A stretch of DNA of 64,000 bases from Serratia marcescens (GTDB lineage: Bacteria; Pseudomonadota; Gammaproteobacteria; Enterobacterales; Enterobacteriaceae): assembly GCF_006715005.1 (NCBI RefSeq), contig NZ_VFMJ01000002.1, forward strand, positions 1 to 64,000, written 5' to 3'. Each line of letters starts with the position of its first letter. Position 1 is the first letter of the stretch. The notes beneath the pieces were generated by a model. The model did no database searches and was not told the origin of the DNA. It worked only from the letters and a program-made list of their open reading frames with translations. A program made the translations under genes and the position numbers. Positions 17,352 through 25,567 of this stretch are shown piece after piece.

Positions 17352-18838
17352 AATGCAGCCTCCGGGGGTAATAATGTCAGGCTGTCCTCGTCCAGCGGGC
17401 TGATATAGTCCGCATCAATCGGGTCGACCAGTCCGTCATGGAGATAACGCATCAGGTGCTGACCGCGCGTGATACCGCCCAGCGCGTTCACCCAATAACT
17501 GCGCGCAGCCAGTTTGCCCTCATGGCGAAACAGCTCCATGAATCTGGCATCGGGACGAATGACTTCAGCAATGACCCGCCGGCCGATTACGCCTTTGTAA
17601 CAGTGCTCACATCCCTCAGGATGGCGAAAAGCCAGCTTTTCGACCTGACAAAAGCGTTCAAGCAGCGCTCTTTTCTCCTCTCCCAGACTTGCTCTGACCG
17701 CCTCCCAGCGTTTCTTGCAGTGAGGGCACAACAGCTGCACCAGCCGCTGCGCGATCAAGCCAATCATGACTTGAGGATCGGCCACCTGGCCCATGGGGAT
17801 ACCCAGAGTATCGGTCAGGCGATCAAGAATGCCGACCGCATCATTCGCATGCAGCGTGGTTTCCACCAGGTGTCCTGACTTGGCCGCCGTCAAAGCAGAC
17901 TTAACCGAGTTGGCATCACGAATTTCGCCGACAACCATGGCATCAGGGTCCAGCCGTAATGCGGCAGAAATAGACCTGACCCAGGCACGGCTAACAGCGT
18001 CCGGATCGTTTTTATCGGCAATGATGGGGGTTTGTACCGCGCCCAAAATCAACCCTTCTGGAGGGTCTTCCAGCGTCATCAGTCGTTTTCGATGGCCGGT
18101 AAACGACAGGTACATTTCGCTGAAGGTGCGCAGGGAGGTACTTTTCCCAGAACCGGTAGGGCCGGACAGGATGATGACGCCTTCAGGGCGCGCCAGCATA
18201 CGGCGAATAAGGGTTTGCTGTTCCGGTAGAAAACCCAGTTCGTCGAGCGTAGGCGGCGTTTTACCCTCATCGGGCAAAATGCGCATGACCACATACAGAC
18301 CGAATTCTGCCGGCGTATGCGCATAACGCGCCCCGAAGAGCTGAAGCCCTTGCAGAAACTCTTTACGCACCCGCCCATCCTGAGCGCGATTGGGGTTAAA
18401 ACTCTTCTCGGCCACATCGCACATCGACATCACAATCGTTGACGCCAGCGTCATCCCTTCCGCGCAATCCAGCGTTGTCACCGTTTCAAGATCGCCATGA
18501 ACACGAAATTGCACCACCGTCACATCATTCATCCCGATCAGCAGATGAATATCACTGGCGCCTTTCATCTTGGCATCCTTGAAGAAGCTAATAATCTTCG
18601 CCTGTTGAACGGAATATTCGTTAGCGTTGGGGTTCTCAGTGAGCTGGCTTTGCTGCATCTCTTTCAGCTTATCGAGCTGAACCCGTTTAACCTGCAGCCT
18701 GGGGTGTTTTTTAAACGCGCCGGCAATCTCTGACGTGACGGCCAGACTATTATTGTGTGCGTCAGACACATACAGCGTCGGGGCATCAGTATTGGTCAGA
18801 TCTAAATGGATATAGGTTGAACCACGTTTCTCATACAT
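17348..18838 (-). CDS. pilQ: PilQ, pilus assembly ATPase (GspE family)
   Basis: A 496-aa GspE/PilB-type ATPase. An N-terminal domain precedes the ATPase core, which has Walker A GPTGSGKST at about residues 232-240, an Asp box LMTLEDPPEG, Walker B DAMVVGEIRD and His box GHLVETTLHANDA. A CxxC pair (LCPHCKKRW, then GCEHCYKG) matches the zinc-binding tetracysteine motif of the family. It supplies energy for PilS polymerisation. In IncI plasmids the ATPase is called PilQ and should not be confused with the secretin PilQ of other systems. Confidence 0.92.
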   Translation of the reverse strand: MYEKRGSTYIHLDLTNTDAPTLYVSDAHNNSLAVTSEIAGAFKKHPRLQVKRVQLDKLKEMQQSQLTENPNANEYSVQQAKIISFFKDAKMKGASDIHLLIGMNDVTVVQFRVHGDLETVTTLDCAEGMTLASTIVMSMCDVAEKSFNPNRAQDGRVRKEFLQGLQLFGARYAHTPAEFGLYVVMRILPDEGKTPPTLDELGFLPEQQTLIRRMLARPEGVIILSGPTGSGKSTSLRTFSEMYLSFTGHRKRLMTLEDPPEGLILGAVQTPIIADKNDPDAVSRAWVRSISAALRLDPDAMVVGEIRDANSVKSALTAAKSGHLVETTLHANDAVGILDRLTDTLGIPMGQVADPQVMIGLIAQRLVQLLCPHCKKRWEAVRASLGEEKRALLERFCQVEKLAFRHPEGCEHCYKGVIGRRVIAEVIRPDARFMELFRHEGKLAARSYWVNALGGITRGQHLMRYLHDGLVDPIDADYISPLDEDSLTLLPPEAAL

Positions 18839-18843
18839 ATGGG

Positions 18844-19416
18844 TTACCCCGCAAAGGAAAGAGAGACCAGTGTTTGGTTCTTCCCGGAGACCACGACTTC
18901 ATTGATGTTGATCCGTTTAACAACGAACTCCGTACCCGGGATACGATTTCCCACCTGCACCGTAACCTGATTGCCGTTGCTGAGTGCCAGCACGGCCGTG
19001 AAGCCTTTACCCGCGCCGGTGATCTCCACAATTTGCGGCGGTGCAGCATCTTTCACCGCGCCCTTGACCTCGGATTTGTTGTCCTGAGAAGGTGGCGCCG
19101 GGTTGAAAGGCTGATCCAGTGCACGGTCATACCCGTTCTTTTGCAGTTCATTCAGCGCCTTGGCCCTGGCCAGCTGGGCCTCATACAGCACTGTCTCTGC
19201 CTGGATGGCTTCCAGTTGACCAAGATTTAACGCTCGCCCAGCCTCCGCGCGCGCGAACGTGGTCGGCAGAGGAAGATCCGCTGTCGTGGGTGGCTTCACC
19301 GGCGGTGAAGCGGGCGGAGCCGCCGGTATATCTGCGACCGGCGCGGCGAAGACACCAGGTGCAATCAGCACCAGGCACAACGCCCAGGGCGTTACTCTGG
19401 ATTTAGCGGTTGGCAT
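18844..19416 (-). CDS. pilP: PilP, thin-pilus assembly protein
   Basis: A 190-aa protein with a signal peptide (WALCLVLIAPGVFAAP), a proline-rich linker, a helical segment (GQLEAIQAETVLYEAQLARAK) and a C-terminal beta-rich domain (KGFTAVLALSNGNQVTVQVG, then VVKRININEVVV) typical of type IV pilus biogenesis protein PilP. It lies in the periplasm, probably next to the PilN secretin and PilO. ATG 19416 overlaps the end of pilO by 14 nt. Confidence 0.85.
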   Translation of the reverse strand: MPTAKSRVTPWALCLVLIAPGVFAAPVADIPAAPPASPPVKPPTTADLPLPTTFARAEAGRALNLGQLEAIQAETVLYEAQLARAKALNELQKNGYDRALDQPFNPAPPSQDNKSEVKGAVKDAAPPQIVEITGAGKGFTAVLALSNGNQVTVQVGNRIPGTEFVVKRININEVVVSGKNQTLVSLSFAG

Positions 19417-20701
19417 ACAGAAGTCCCTCAATGGTGTATTCCAGACGGTTGTTTTTGAGCGTGGTCGTGATGCTGGACGCCCGTATTCCACTGCTGTTGA
19501 AGCGCGTTGGCGCAAACAACCGATCGGGCGGAATATCGGTAATGAACGTGAAGCTGTAGGTACGCCACGGCAGATTTTGTACGTCGCCCTGCGTTAACTG
19601 CGTGCTTACGTCCATTTCGCTTAGGCGCAAGCGCGCATTGATACGCTGGGCATAACTGGTTAGGTGCTGAATTTGCTGGCTGCCCGGGAGAAGATCTTCG
19701 GGATGTTCTGGAGGAGAAAGTGGCACCGGTAACGCAAAAGAGGCGTCGTCTGCGCTACCGGGAATATTAAAAACGGGTTGAATATCTGAACCATAGAGCA
19801 CCGGCAATCGCAAGGCAAAATCCCCTACAGTGCCACCGTTCGGCAAGGTGTAGTGCAGTATGATTTTTCCCTGCGCATCACACGTTGCTGTATTGAAAAC
19901 CCAGCCTGCAATAGAGATCTGCGCGTCTTTCCATACGCGACTGCAGGCGCTGAGCATCGGTGGAAACCGCGGTTGTGTAGCCCAGGGTTTCAGGTTGTCG
20001 GCCGGCGCCTGTTGTGCCATCTGTTGCCTGGCCATCAGCGCGGCCTGAGCTGCTGCTATGCGCGCATCTTCCTGGTGTTTCTCCCAGGCCGAATAACCCA
20101 CATACCCGGCCCCCAGGGCCACCACTGCTATGCCCCAAAGCCACAGTACCTTCGGATCATGAGTCTGACTCAGCCGGGCCCGGCGCAAACCGACCTTGCT
20201 ATCGACCAAGTCCGTGAGCGATTTATCTTCCGTGTCTTCCCCGGGAAAGAAACCGCCAGGAGCATATATCATCCACCCCGCAGCAGGCGCTGAGGTGATA
20301 GCCAGAAAATTGGAAACCGCAATGCGTATAGCCGTTTCATCCCCGACAATATCACCGAACGGGGAAAGCATGCCGTCACTGACAGCGACGAACCAGTATT
20401 GCCCATTGGATAACGGGAAAACGCCATAGCAAGCCTCTGGCAATGCCGGCAGAACCGCCAACGCCATCGAAGCCAGCCCGCCTCCTTTTCGAACCGCCTT
20501 GCCGGCGAGATTGACAGTGCCCAGTAAGGTACCTTGTGCCTGGCCGTCACCGGTTGGCAATGCTGCCCAATGCGTAGCCTTGGCCTCCTTCGCACGCAAA
20601 CGCATGCTGCGGCGCCCACGCAGCGGCAAATACTGCCAGTGCAACCCGGCCACAAGCCAGGCGTTCCCATTCTGCAGCGTGTAGGTAGTCTGTTGTTTCA
20701 T
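19403..20701 (-). CDS. pilO: PilO, thin-pilus assembly protein
   Basis: A 432-aa protein of the IncI PilO2-like family. The N-terminal cytoplasmic half (WLVAGLHWQYLPLRGRRSMR) is followed by one membrane segment at about residues 188-206 (VLWLWGIAVVALGAGYVGYS), then a charged helix and a periplasmic C-terminal domain with two cysteines (LSACSRVWKDAQ and NTATCDAQGK). It is required for thin-pilus assembly in R64 by established genetics of the family. The order pilN-O-P-Q is conserved. Confidence 0.85.
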   Translation of the reverse strand: MKQQTTYTLQNGNAWLVAGLHWQYLPLRGRRSMRLRAKEAKATHWAALPTGDGQAQGTLLGTVNLAGKAVRKGGGLASMALAVLPALPEACYGVFPLSNGQYWFVAVSDGMLSPFGDIVGDETAIRIAVSNFLAITSAPAAGWMIYAPGGFFPGEDTEDKSLTDLVDSKVGLRRARLSQTHDPKVLWLWGIAVVALGAGYVGYSAWEKHQEDARIAAAQAALMARQQMAQQAPADNLKPWATQPRFPPMLSACSRVWKDAQISIAGWVFNTATCDAQGKIILHYTLPNGGTVGDFALRLPVLYGSDIQPVFNIPGSADDASFALPVPLSPPEHPEDLLPGSQQIQHLTSYAQRINARLRLSEMDVSTQLTQGDVQNLPWRTYSFTFITDIPPDRLFAPTRFNSSGIRASSITTTLKNNRLEYTIEGLLYANR

Positions 20702-20704
20702 GGC

Positions 20705-22336
20705 TTATCCCAAAATGACCGGAGTGATAAGAATGACCAGCATGGTTTTGTTATTTTCGCCGTTGGCACCGCCGCCGAGTCCAAAGAAGCGGAAGCTGCC
20801 GACGCCCTGGCGATTTGCGGTGTTGTTGAGAGATTGGTAACCACTGAGAACCAACGTTTGTCCGGATTGCATAATGACGCGCTGGGTAAAGGTTTTGAGG
20901 CGTGTTTTCATTAACTCAACCGACGTTTTTTCGCTGGTGAACGTGCGCATGGTCGGGTCATCTGACATATTGATCGCAAACTGCAGCTGCATTTTTGGCG
21001 ACTGGGGCATCAGGAACGGCAGCACGGTCATGTTGAAACCGGTTGTGATCGTGGATTTGGTGATACTGCTCGATGAACCGACGTTGGCCGTGTTCTCCGT
21101 AGTGACGTTGGAGGCATAGTCCTGCTGCAGCGCAACTTGGATCGGCACCGCTGACAGGTTAGTGGTCATGCTCGAGGCCTCTGTCATTACGCTGACATTC
21201 GCCTGTTCCGACAGGGCTTTGATAAAGGCTTTGGTGCCCGCCCCTTTGCCATCAAGGATAGAAACCCCACCGTTCAACGCATCTGAAGCCGCGCCGGTAA
21301 ACGCGTTGGTCAGTGACAAGCCGACGCTGCCACTGTTGAATACGGCGTTCCAGTCGATGCCGTACTGATCCTGAGTGCGTTTTTCGACGCTGTAGACCTG
21401 CACGTTGAGTACGACCTGGCGGTTGAGTTCTTTATTGCGGTCTTCCAGATAACGGCCTATCTGCTCAAGAACGCGTGGCGTATCCGTCACCGTCAGGACG
21501 CCGGCGGACAAATTCATGCGACCGGTACCGGGCGTTAACATCGACTTAATGGTATTGGTGACGTCCTCGTACAGGCTTGATTTGATTTCCATCTCAGTCG
21601 CCTGAGAGGTATTGGAGTCACCACTGAGCCCACCGCCGCTGCTGTCACCCGTTGCCCCCATCGATGAAGTGGTTCCGCTCACGGTTTTAGAGCCAAAACT
21701 CGCCTTGCTGTCCATGAACATGACCGGGAACGTCCGGGTGTCGAGATAGAAAATGGCGATCCGGCCCTGCTCATAGCGCCATGACAGCCCAAGACGAGTG
21801 GTGACATTATCAAGCAATCCGCCCAACTCCCCCTGCCAGAACACGCCCCTGAGCGCAGTGCCACCACTAACGACCGGCGCCGCGCGGGCAGATGAACCGC
21901 CCAACGCGGCTAATGGCACCAGCCCATTTGGGTCTGGCGCCGGAACCGGGCCACTTATCTGCTCAGTTTTGCCACCAGTCGGTGCCAAGATAGCCTGCGC
22001 ATCAGGCGTCACCACAACCGGCAAGCGACAACGCTTACTGATGAAAGCACTGACTTCCGCCAGTGTGATACTCCCTGGACGATTGATGGCCACAGCGCAA
22101 GGAGGCAACAAACTATTGCCACCAGGCTGAGCATTTAACGGGTAAGGGTTGATCCACTGAGAGGTTAAATCCCGCACCACAGAGCCCTTTTTAAGAGCAT
22201 GCAGATGTTTATCTGCCTGATTTTCGTCCCGTGAAACTTGATTATCGATCTTATCGATGCGCTCAAGCGGCGCACAGCCGGAAAGCAGCAAACACAACGT
22301 CGCCGCCAACCCGGTCAAGGGGAGGTGTTTTTTCAT
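20705..22336 (-). CDS. pilN: PilN, outer-membrane secretin lipoprotein
   Basis: A 543-aa lipoprotein secretin with a lipobox LLLSGC near residue 21. The C-terminal secretin domain (about 300-540) ends in the usual beta-rich region (LSGYQSLNNTANRQGVGSFRFFGLG, then KTMLVILITPVIL). The middle contains a glycine/serine-rich stretch. It forms the outer-membrane channel for the thin pilus, like BfpB of enteropathogenic E. coli. Next upstream is pilM, 21 bp away. Confidence 0.9.
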   Translation of the reverse strand: MKKHLPLTGLAATLCLLLSGCAPLERIDKIDNQVSRDENQADKHLHALKKGSVVRDLTSQWINPYPLNAQPGGNSLLPPCAVAINRPGSITLAEVSAFISKRCRLPVVVTPDAQAILAPTGGKTEQISGPVPAPDPNGLVPLAALGGSSARAAPVVSGGTALRGVFWQGELGGLLDNVTTRLGLSWRYEQGRIAIFYLDTRTFPVMFMDSKASFGSKTVSGTTSSMGATGDSSGGGLSGDSNTSQATEMEIKSSLYEDVTNTIKSMLTPGTGRMNLSAGVLTVTDTPRVLEQIGRYLEDRNKELNRQVVLNVQVYSVEKRTQDQYGIDWNAVFNSGSVGLSLTNAFTGAASDALNGGVSILDGKGAGTKAFIKALSEQANVSVMTEASSMTTNLSAVPIQVALQQDYASNVTTENTANVGSSSSITKSTITTGFNMTVLPFLMPQSPKMQLQFAINMSDDPTMRTFTSEKTSVELMKTRLKTFTQRVIMQSGQTLVLSGYQSLNNTANRQGVGSFRFFGLGGGANGENNKTMLVILITPVILG

Positions 22337-22357
22337 TGTTAACCTTATGAGGAGAGA

Positions 22358-22783
22358 TTAGTTGAGGTACACCAGGCTGCCGTCAGTAATGCTCGCCGGC
22401 ACATTGACCTGCATGTCATTGCCAACGCTGTCGATAAGTCGTCTTCCGACGACTTTGCCAACCAGCGCGGAATGTCGGCTCTGCGCCAACAATGCCGCCA
22501 TCAACCCAGGTTGATCTGGCTGATAGACATACACACGACCAGCCTGCAAAACATTGCGCAACCCTCCAACGGATGACCAGCCGAAGGCGCTATCGGGGAT
22601 CACACCGTCTTTTTGTGCAGGGTTGATATAGCGCCAGTCATTGATGTCATTGATGTAACGGACGGTTTGAATAGCGCGCTGACTCAGCGTGCTATCCTGC
22701 AGCTGAGTTCCAGCCTGGTCATGGGGAGAAATGTTGACCCACACCAGGAACCCCAGAAATACAGATAAAATCCAGTAAAACAT
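22358..22783 (-). CDS. pilM: PilM, thin-pilus protein
   Basis: A 141-aa protein. The ATG at 22783 has GGAGG at a good distance and overlaps the stop of the upstream 26-codon gene (TGATG). An N-terminal membrane anchor (MFYWILSVFLGFLVWVNI) is followed by a periplasmic domain (QRAIQTVRYINDINDWRYINPA, ALVGKVVGRRLIDSVG). R64 PilM has about 145 residues and is needed for the thin pilus, but its biochemical role is not established. Confidence 0.85.
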   Translation of the reverse strand: MFYWILSVFLGFLVWVNISPHDQAGTQLQDSTLSQRAIQTVRYINDINDWRYINPAQKDGVIPDSAFGWSSVGGLRNVLQAGRVYVYQPDQPGLMAALLAQSRHSALVGKVVGRRLIDSVGNDMQVNVPASITDGSLVYLN

Positions 22784-22863
22784 CAGATTACCCTCCAAAG
22801 CACTATCCAGAATATGGTGCATAGGACGATCACGCCGACGTTCACTTTGCCGCGATAACTCAT
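22783..22863 (-). CDS. 26-aa membrane peptide translationally coupled to pilM
   Basis: A short gene starting at ATG 22863 with a near-perfect ribosome site (GGAGG, 5 nt spacer), better than that of many genes around it. It encodes 26 residues: a short basic head (MSYRGK) and one hydrophobic helix (VGVIVLCTIFWIVLW) ending in RVI. Its TGA stop shares the A with the pilM ATG, which suggests translational coupling. The peptide resembles a single-pass inner-membrane micro-protein. Function is unknown. An alternative is a leader that only serves to couple translation of pilM. Confidence 0.6.
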   Translation of the reverse strand: MSYRGKVNVGVIVLCTIFWIVLWRVI

Positions 22864-22935
22864 GCAAACCTCCAGGAGATAAGGCTGCGAATGCAACCTC
22901 TGAACAGAAGGGGAAGGGATCTTACTGAATGTCCA

Positions 22936-23985
22936 TCAATGGATTTCCTTATCATCAACCGAGATGACACATTGGACATGGCGAATACCGGCATACAATG
23001 GCACTTTCGCCGTACCGTATAAGGTGAACAGACTATTCAACGCATCCCGGAAACTGCCTTCAAACTGGAGTGGGGCGTCGATGCGGTAATTCACCGATGT
23101 CAACCAGGCGACAGTCCAGTTAGCGACACCAGGGGTAGAACACTTCTCTGCCGCCGCCCAACTGAAGAGGGTATCTTTCAACGTGCTCCCCGCTTCGATC
23201 CGCCAAACCTTTGGTTTAACGACCGATTTGGGCAGTGTTAACGAAGCTGTAGTTTTTACCGCCGGGGTTGGGCTCGAGGTGACAACCGGCTTGCTGCCAC
23301 CAAATGGATTACGGCCAGATACCACACTGCCTTTCTTATCGGTTACCGCTGGGGTTGAGGTCGGGGTAACTGATGCGCTTTTAGGCAAATTTGCAGCCAC
23401 GGCGCCGGGAGTAAATTCAACAGATTTGGCCGCGACGGAAATCCGTTGGGCTGACCAATCGACCAGTGCGACCTTGCCCTGTTGCTGCAGCACTTCATCC
23501 AGCACAAACGGCCACTGATCGTTACCACGCCATTGCAGTGAAGTGCGGGCATCCGGTTTAAGCTCTTGAGAGAAAGTCACTTGCCATCCAGGCGGGGTGA
23601 TCTGCCGTATAGCCTGACGGAGCGTTGAAGCTTTGCCCGGTTTGGCAAGCGTCAGACTGGCTGGCCGCTCTCCGATATAGCGGATAGCCTGCAGGGTGGG
23701 TACCGGCTGACCTGCAAGCGCCCTGGGCTGAATGACCTCCGGCTGACGCCTCAACGATGTGGCTGCTGGCCTGGACTCAGAAACCGCTCGCACCGGTTTT
23801 AAACGAACCCGGCTGGCTTGGGCCAGATCCGCCTGTGCTCGCTGAATTATCGGTATTTGCTCCTGGATCAACGAAGTCACAAACTCTTGAGCCGGAACGC
23901 GCGGCGGCGAAGATGGGCTAATAGCACATCCACTCAACACCACCGGCGCCAGGGCAACGGGGAGAAATATTTTCAATAGAGTCAC
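22936..23985 (-). CDS. pilL: PilL, lipoprotein with TcpQ-like C-terminal domain
   Basis: About 346-349 aa. A lipobox VVLSGC sits near residue 20. A long disordered, S/T/P-rich middle (about 210-260) links two domains. The C-terminal domain has the TcpQ pattern (WRIEAGSTLKDTLFSWA, then WTVAWLTSVNYRIDAPLQFEGSF), which recurs earlier in the protein as TLRQAIRQITPPGWQVTFSQ. The start is uncertain: GTG at 23985, or TTG 9 nt further in, which has GAGG at a better distance. It is the first recognised gene of the pil operon. Confidence 0.85.
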   Translation of the reverse strand: MTLLKIFLPVALAPVVLSGCAISPSSPPRVPAQEFVTSLIQEQIPIIQRAQADLAQASRVRLKPVRAVSESRPAATSLRRQPEVIQPRALAGQPVPTLQAIRYIGERPASLTLAKPGKASTLRQAIRQITPPGWQVTFSQELKPDARTSLQWRGNDQWPFVLDEVLQQQGKVALVDWSAQRISVAAKSVEFTPGAVAANLPKSASVTPTSTPAVTDKKGSVVSGRNPFGGSKPVVTSSPTPAVKTTASLTLPKSVVKPKVWRIEAGSTLKDTLFSWAAAEKCSTPGVANWTVAWLTSVNYRIDAPLQFEGSFRDALNSLFTLYGTAKVPLYAGIRHVQCVISVDDKEIH

Positions 23986-24053
23986 CTCAATTACGCAGTG
24001 GGATAAACAGGAAAAAAGACAGGGGATATTGCTGAATAACGATGTCAGGAAGT

Positions 24054-24335
24054 TTATTTAGTAACACTTCGGCAAAGAATATTTGCACAGGCCACCGCAC
24101 GCTCAAAAGGCCGGGTGTGCGATGTAGGTAGAGAGGGGGTTATAGCGGAGGATGAGAGCCTGTACTTTTTCTTAACCTGCACTTTTGTATTGCCCAGATA
24201 AAATAACGTATCGCGTCTAACTCGCTTTCTTTTACGCGATCTGTTTATTTTCTCTATATCAGGGGCAATTTGTGGCGATAGTTCGGAGAAATCACAGGAA
24301 AAATTTTGTGATGAGTTTAACTTTCCTTTTGCCAT
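24054..24335 (-). CDS. Unknown basic 93-aa protein upstream of pilL
   Basis: ATG 24335 is preceded by AAGGAG at 6 nt, which is the main support for translation. The product is basic (KINRSRKRKRVRRD) with no signal peptide or known domain. It is placed like pilI/pilJ/pilK of R64, between the regulators and pilL, but I see no resemblance to them. It may be a small regulator or a degraded gene. Confidence 0.4.
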   Translation of the reverse strand: MAKGKLNSSQNFSCDFSELSPQIAPDIEKINRSRKRKRVRRDTLFYLGNTKVQVKKKYRLSSSAITPSLPTSHTRPFERAVACANILCRSVTK

Positions 24336-24422
24336 CAACATCTCCTTATCCGAATGTAAACTGCTGTTCAGGCAAGCCCACTCGTTAGAATGGACTTGCA
24401 CAAATCTCTTTTGCGTCAGCAC

Positions 24423-24851
24423 CCTTTCACTGCCAGTGTTGCCCGTTCACGCCCATTCACCCCGCCCTCGCGGGTGGTGCTAATCTTCTCTACAGGCAGA
24501 TCGTACCCATAGATACATTGCATTTTTGCATAGGGGTCTTAACAGTTACAGAATGCTGTCCGACTTTCCATTCGGGGTTACTCCCATTGAAAAATAACAT
24601 AACCGCTAAGCGGATAATGTGTATAAGTAACCCCGGTTGTTAAAAAGCGGGCACCACCTTTTTTCAAAGGCCACGAGCACCCCATCCCAACGGACGAATT
24701 ATTCATTTCGTGATAATACCTCACGGGCAATCACCCAAAATTCAAAAGATTCCAGGTAAAAGAATGCCCTGCGAGTTAACGCCATATATTTTTATAATCA
24801 CTAAACAAACTAATAAAATAGAGTTCCCTGGTGTTGGATCTCTATAGGGTG
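24423..24851. promoter_or_regulatory. Non-coding control region upstream of the pil genes with a large inverted repeat
   Basis: About 430 bp without a credible gene. A 10-bp perfect inverted repeat, CGGGGTTACT (24,573-24,582) and AGTAACCCCG (24,626-24,635), encloses a small palindrome CCGCT-A-AGCGG (24,602-24,612). The region lies between two regulator-like genes and the pil operon, so a role in transcription control or in an RNA structure is plausible. No promoter could be assigned with confidence. Confidence 0.4.
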
Positions 24852-25052
24852 CTACTTGGATTCATCAGAAAGGAAACGGCGGCCAGGCACCGCAATATCT
24901 GTAACTGTTTTTAGATGATCGGCAAGTCGAATTGTCGCCTCTTTAACTTTGCTACGACCTGAGCGCTTTGCGGCCTGAGTCAGCAACCGATTAACATCAG
25001 GGCTCATTTCGATAACGGTCTGTGCGGCTTTCCATTGTGACTTATCAGTCAT
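24852..25052 (-). CDS. Small ribbon-helix-helix-like protein
   Basis: A 66-aa protein whose central part (TVIEMSPDVNRLLTQAAKRSGRSKVKEATIRLADHLK) fits a ribbon-helix-helix DNA-binding domain: a short strand, then two helices with a turn containing SGRSK. Its position upstream of pil, in the region of traA-traD in IncI plasmids, suggests a regulator of transfer genes or an accessory DNA-binding protein. No closer assignment is possible by eye. Confidence 0.55.
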   Translation of the reverse strand: MTDKSQWKAAQTVIEMSPDVNRLLTQAAKRSGRSKVKEATIRLADHLKTVTDIAVPGRRFLSDESK

Positions 25053-25117
25053 TTATTATAATTCCCTACATCTTCAAAAGAATTATGGCGAGATTAATCC
25101 TTTATCCTAAAATGCGA

Positions 25118-25138
25118 AACCCCCTTTAAAAGGGGGTT
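25118..25138. terminator. Symmetrical hairpin terminator
   Basis: A palindrome built from AACCCCC-TTT and AAA-GGGGGTT with almost no loop lies between the HTH gene at 25,169 and the ribbon-helix-helix gene. T- and A-rich sequence on both sides allows it to act in either direction. The most likely role is to end transcription of the HTH gene on the minus strand. Confidence 0.6.
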
Positions 25139-25168
25139 GACGTATTTGTTAAAATGTGAAACTAAGAT

Positions 25169-25444
25169 TCAATTTGGTTGCAGGGTGTCAATGGCTATCA
25201 ACAACTCAAGGTTTAGCTTAAGCTGGATCGCCGTCCCCATCGTAGATATCGACGTTAAGTGCATTCGATGACATGCAGCTTTGAGAGAATCTTTGACAGT
25301 GTCCTCGGATACGTCTCGAAGCTGTGCAATCGTTCCCACAGGGATTCCTGTCGAATACATATAGGCGGTGGCCAACTGTGTGAGTGTTAAATCCGGAAAA
25401 TACTTGTGTAATGCCTTAAATTGGCTAGGATCGATGGCAGCCAT
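25169..25444 (-). CDS. LuxR-type HTH protein, putative transfer regulator
   Basis: A 91-aa protein with a helix-turn-helix core (GIPVGTIAQLRDVSEDTVKDSLKAACHRMHL) like the DNA-binding domain of LuxR/NarL or sigma region 4. It is a paralogue of the 96-aa protein at 43,635-43,925, with the same MAA start, FPxLTxTQ motif, TIAxLRDVSxxTV core and similar ends. Its place just before the pil control region corresponds to traA/traB of IncI plasmids, so control of pil/tra expression is likely but inferred. Confidence 0.6.
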   Translation of the reverse strand: MAAIDPSQFKALHKYFPDLTLTQLATAYMYSTGIPVGTIAQLRDVSEDTVKDSLKAACHRMHLTSISTMGTAIQLKLNLELLIAIDTLQPN

Positions 25445-25567
25445 GGCAGCCTCCCGTACAGGTTGTTATGGTTAGCTGGTTGTACAGGCCTTCAACCCTG
25501 TACAATCAGCGGCTAATAATATGATTTACATTAATTATCTCGCTTTACTTTTTATCTACTGCTCTGT

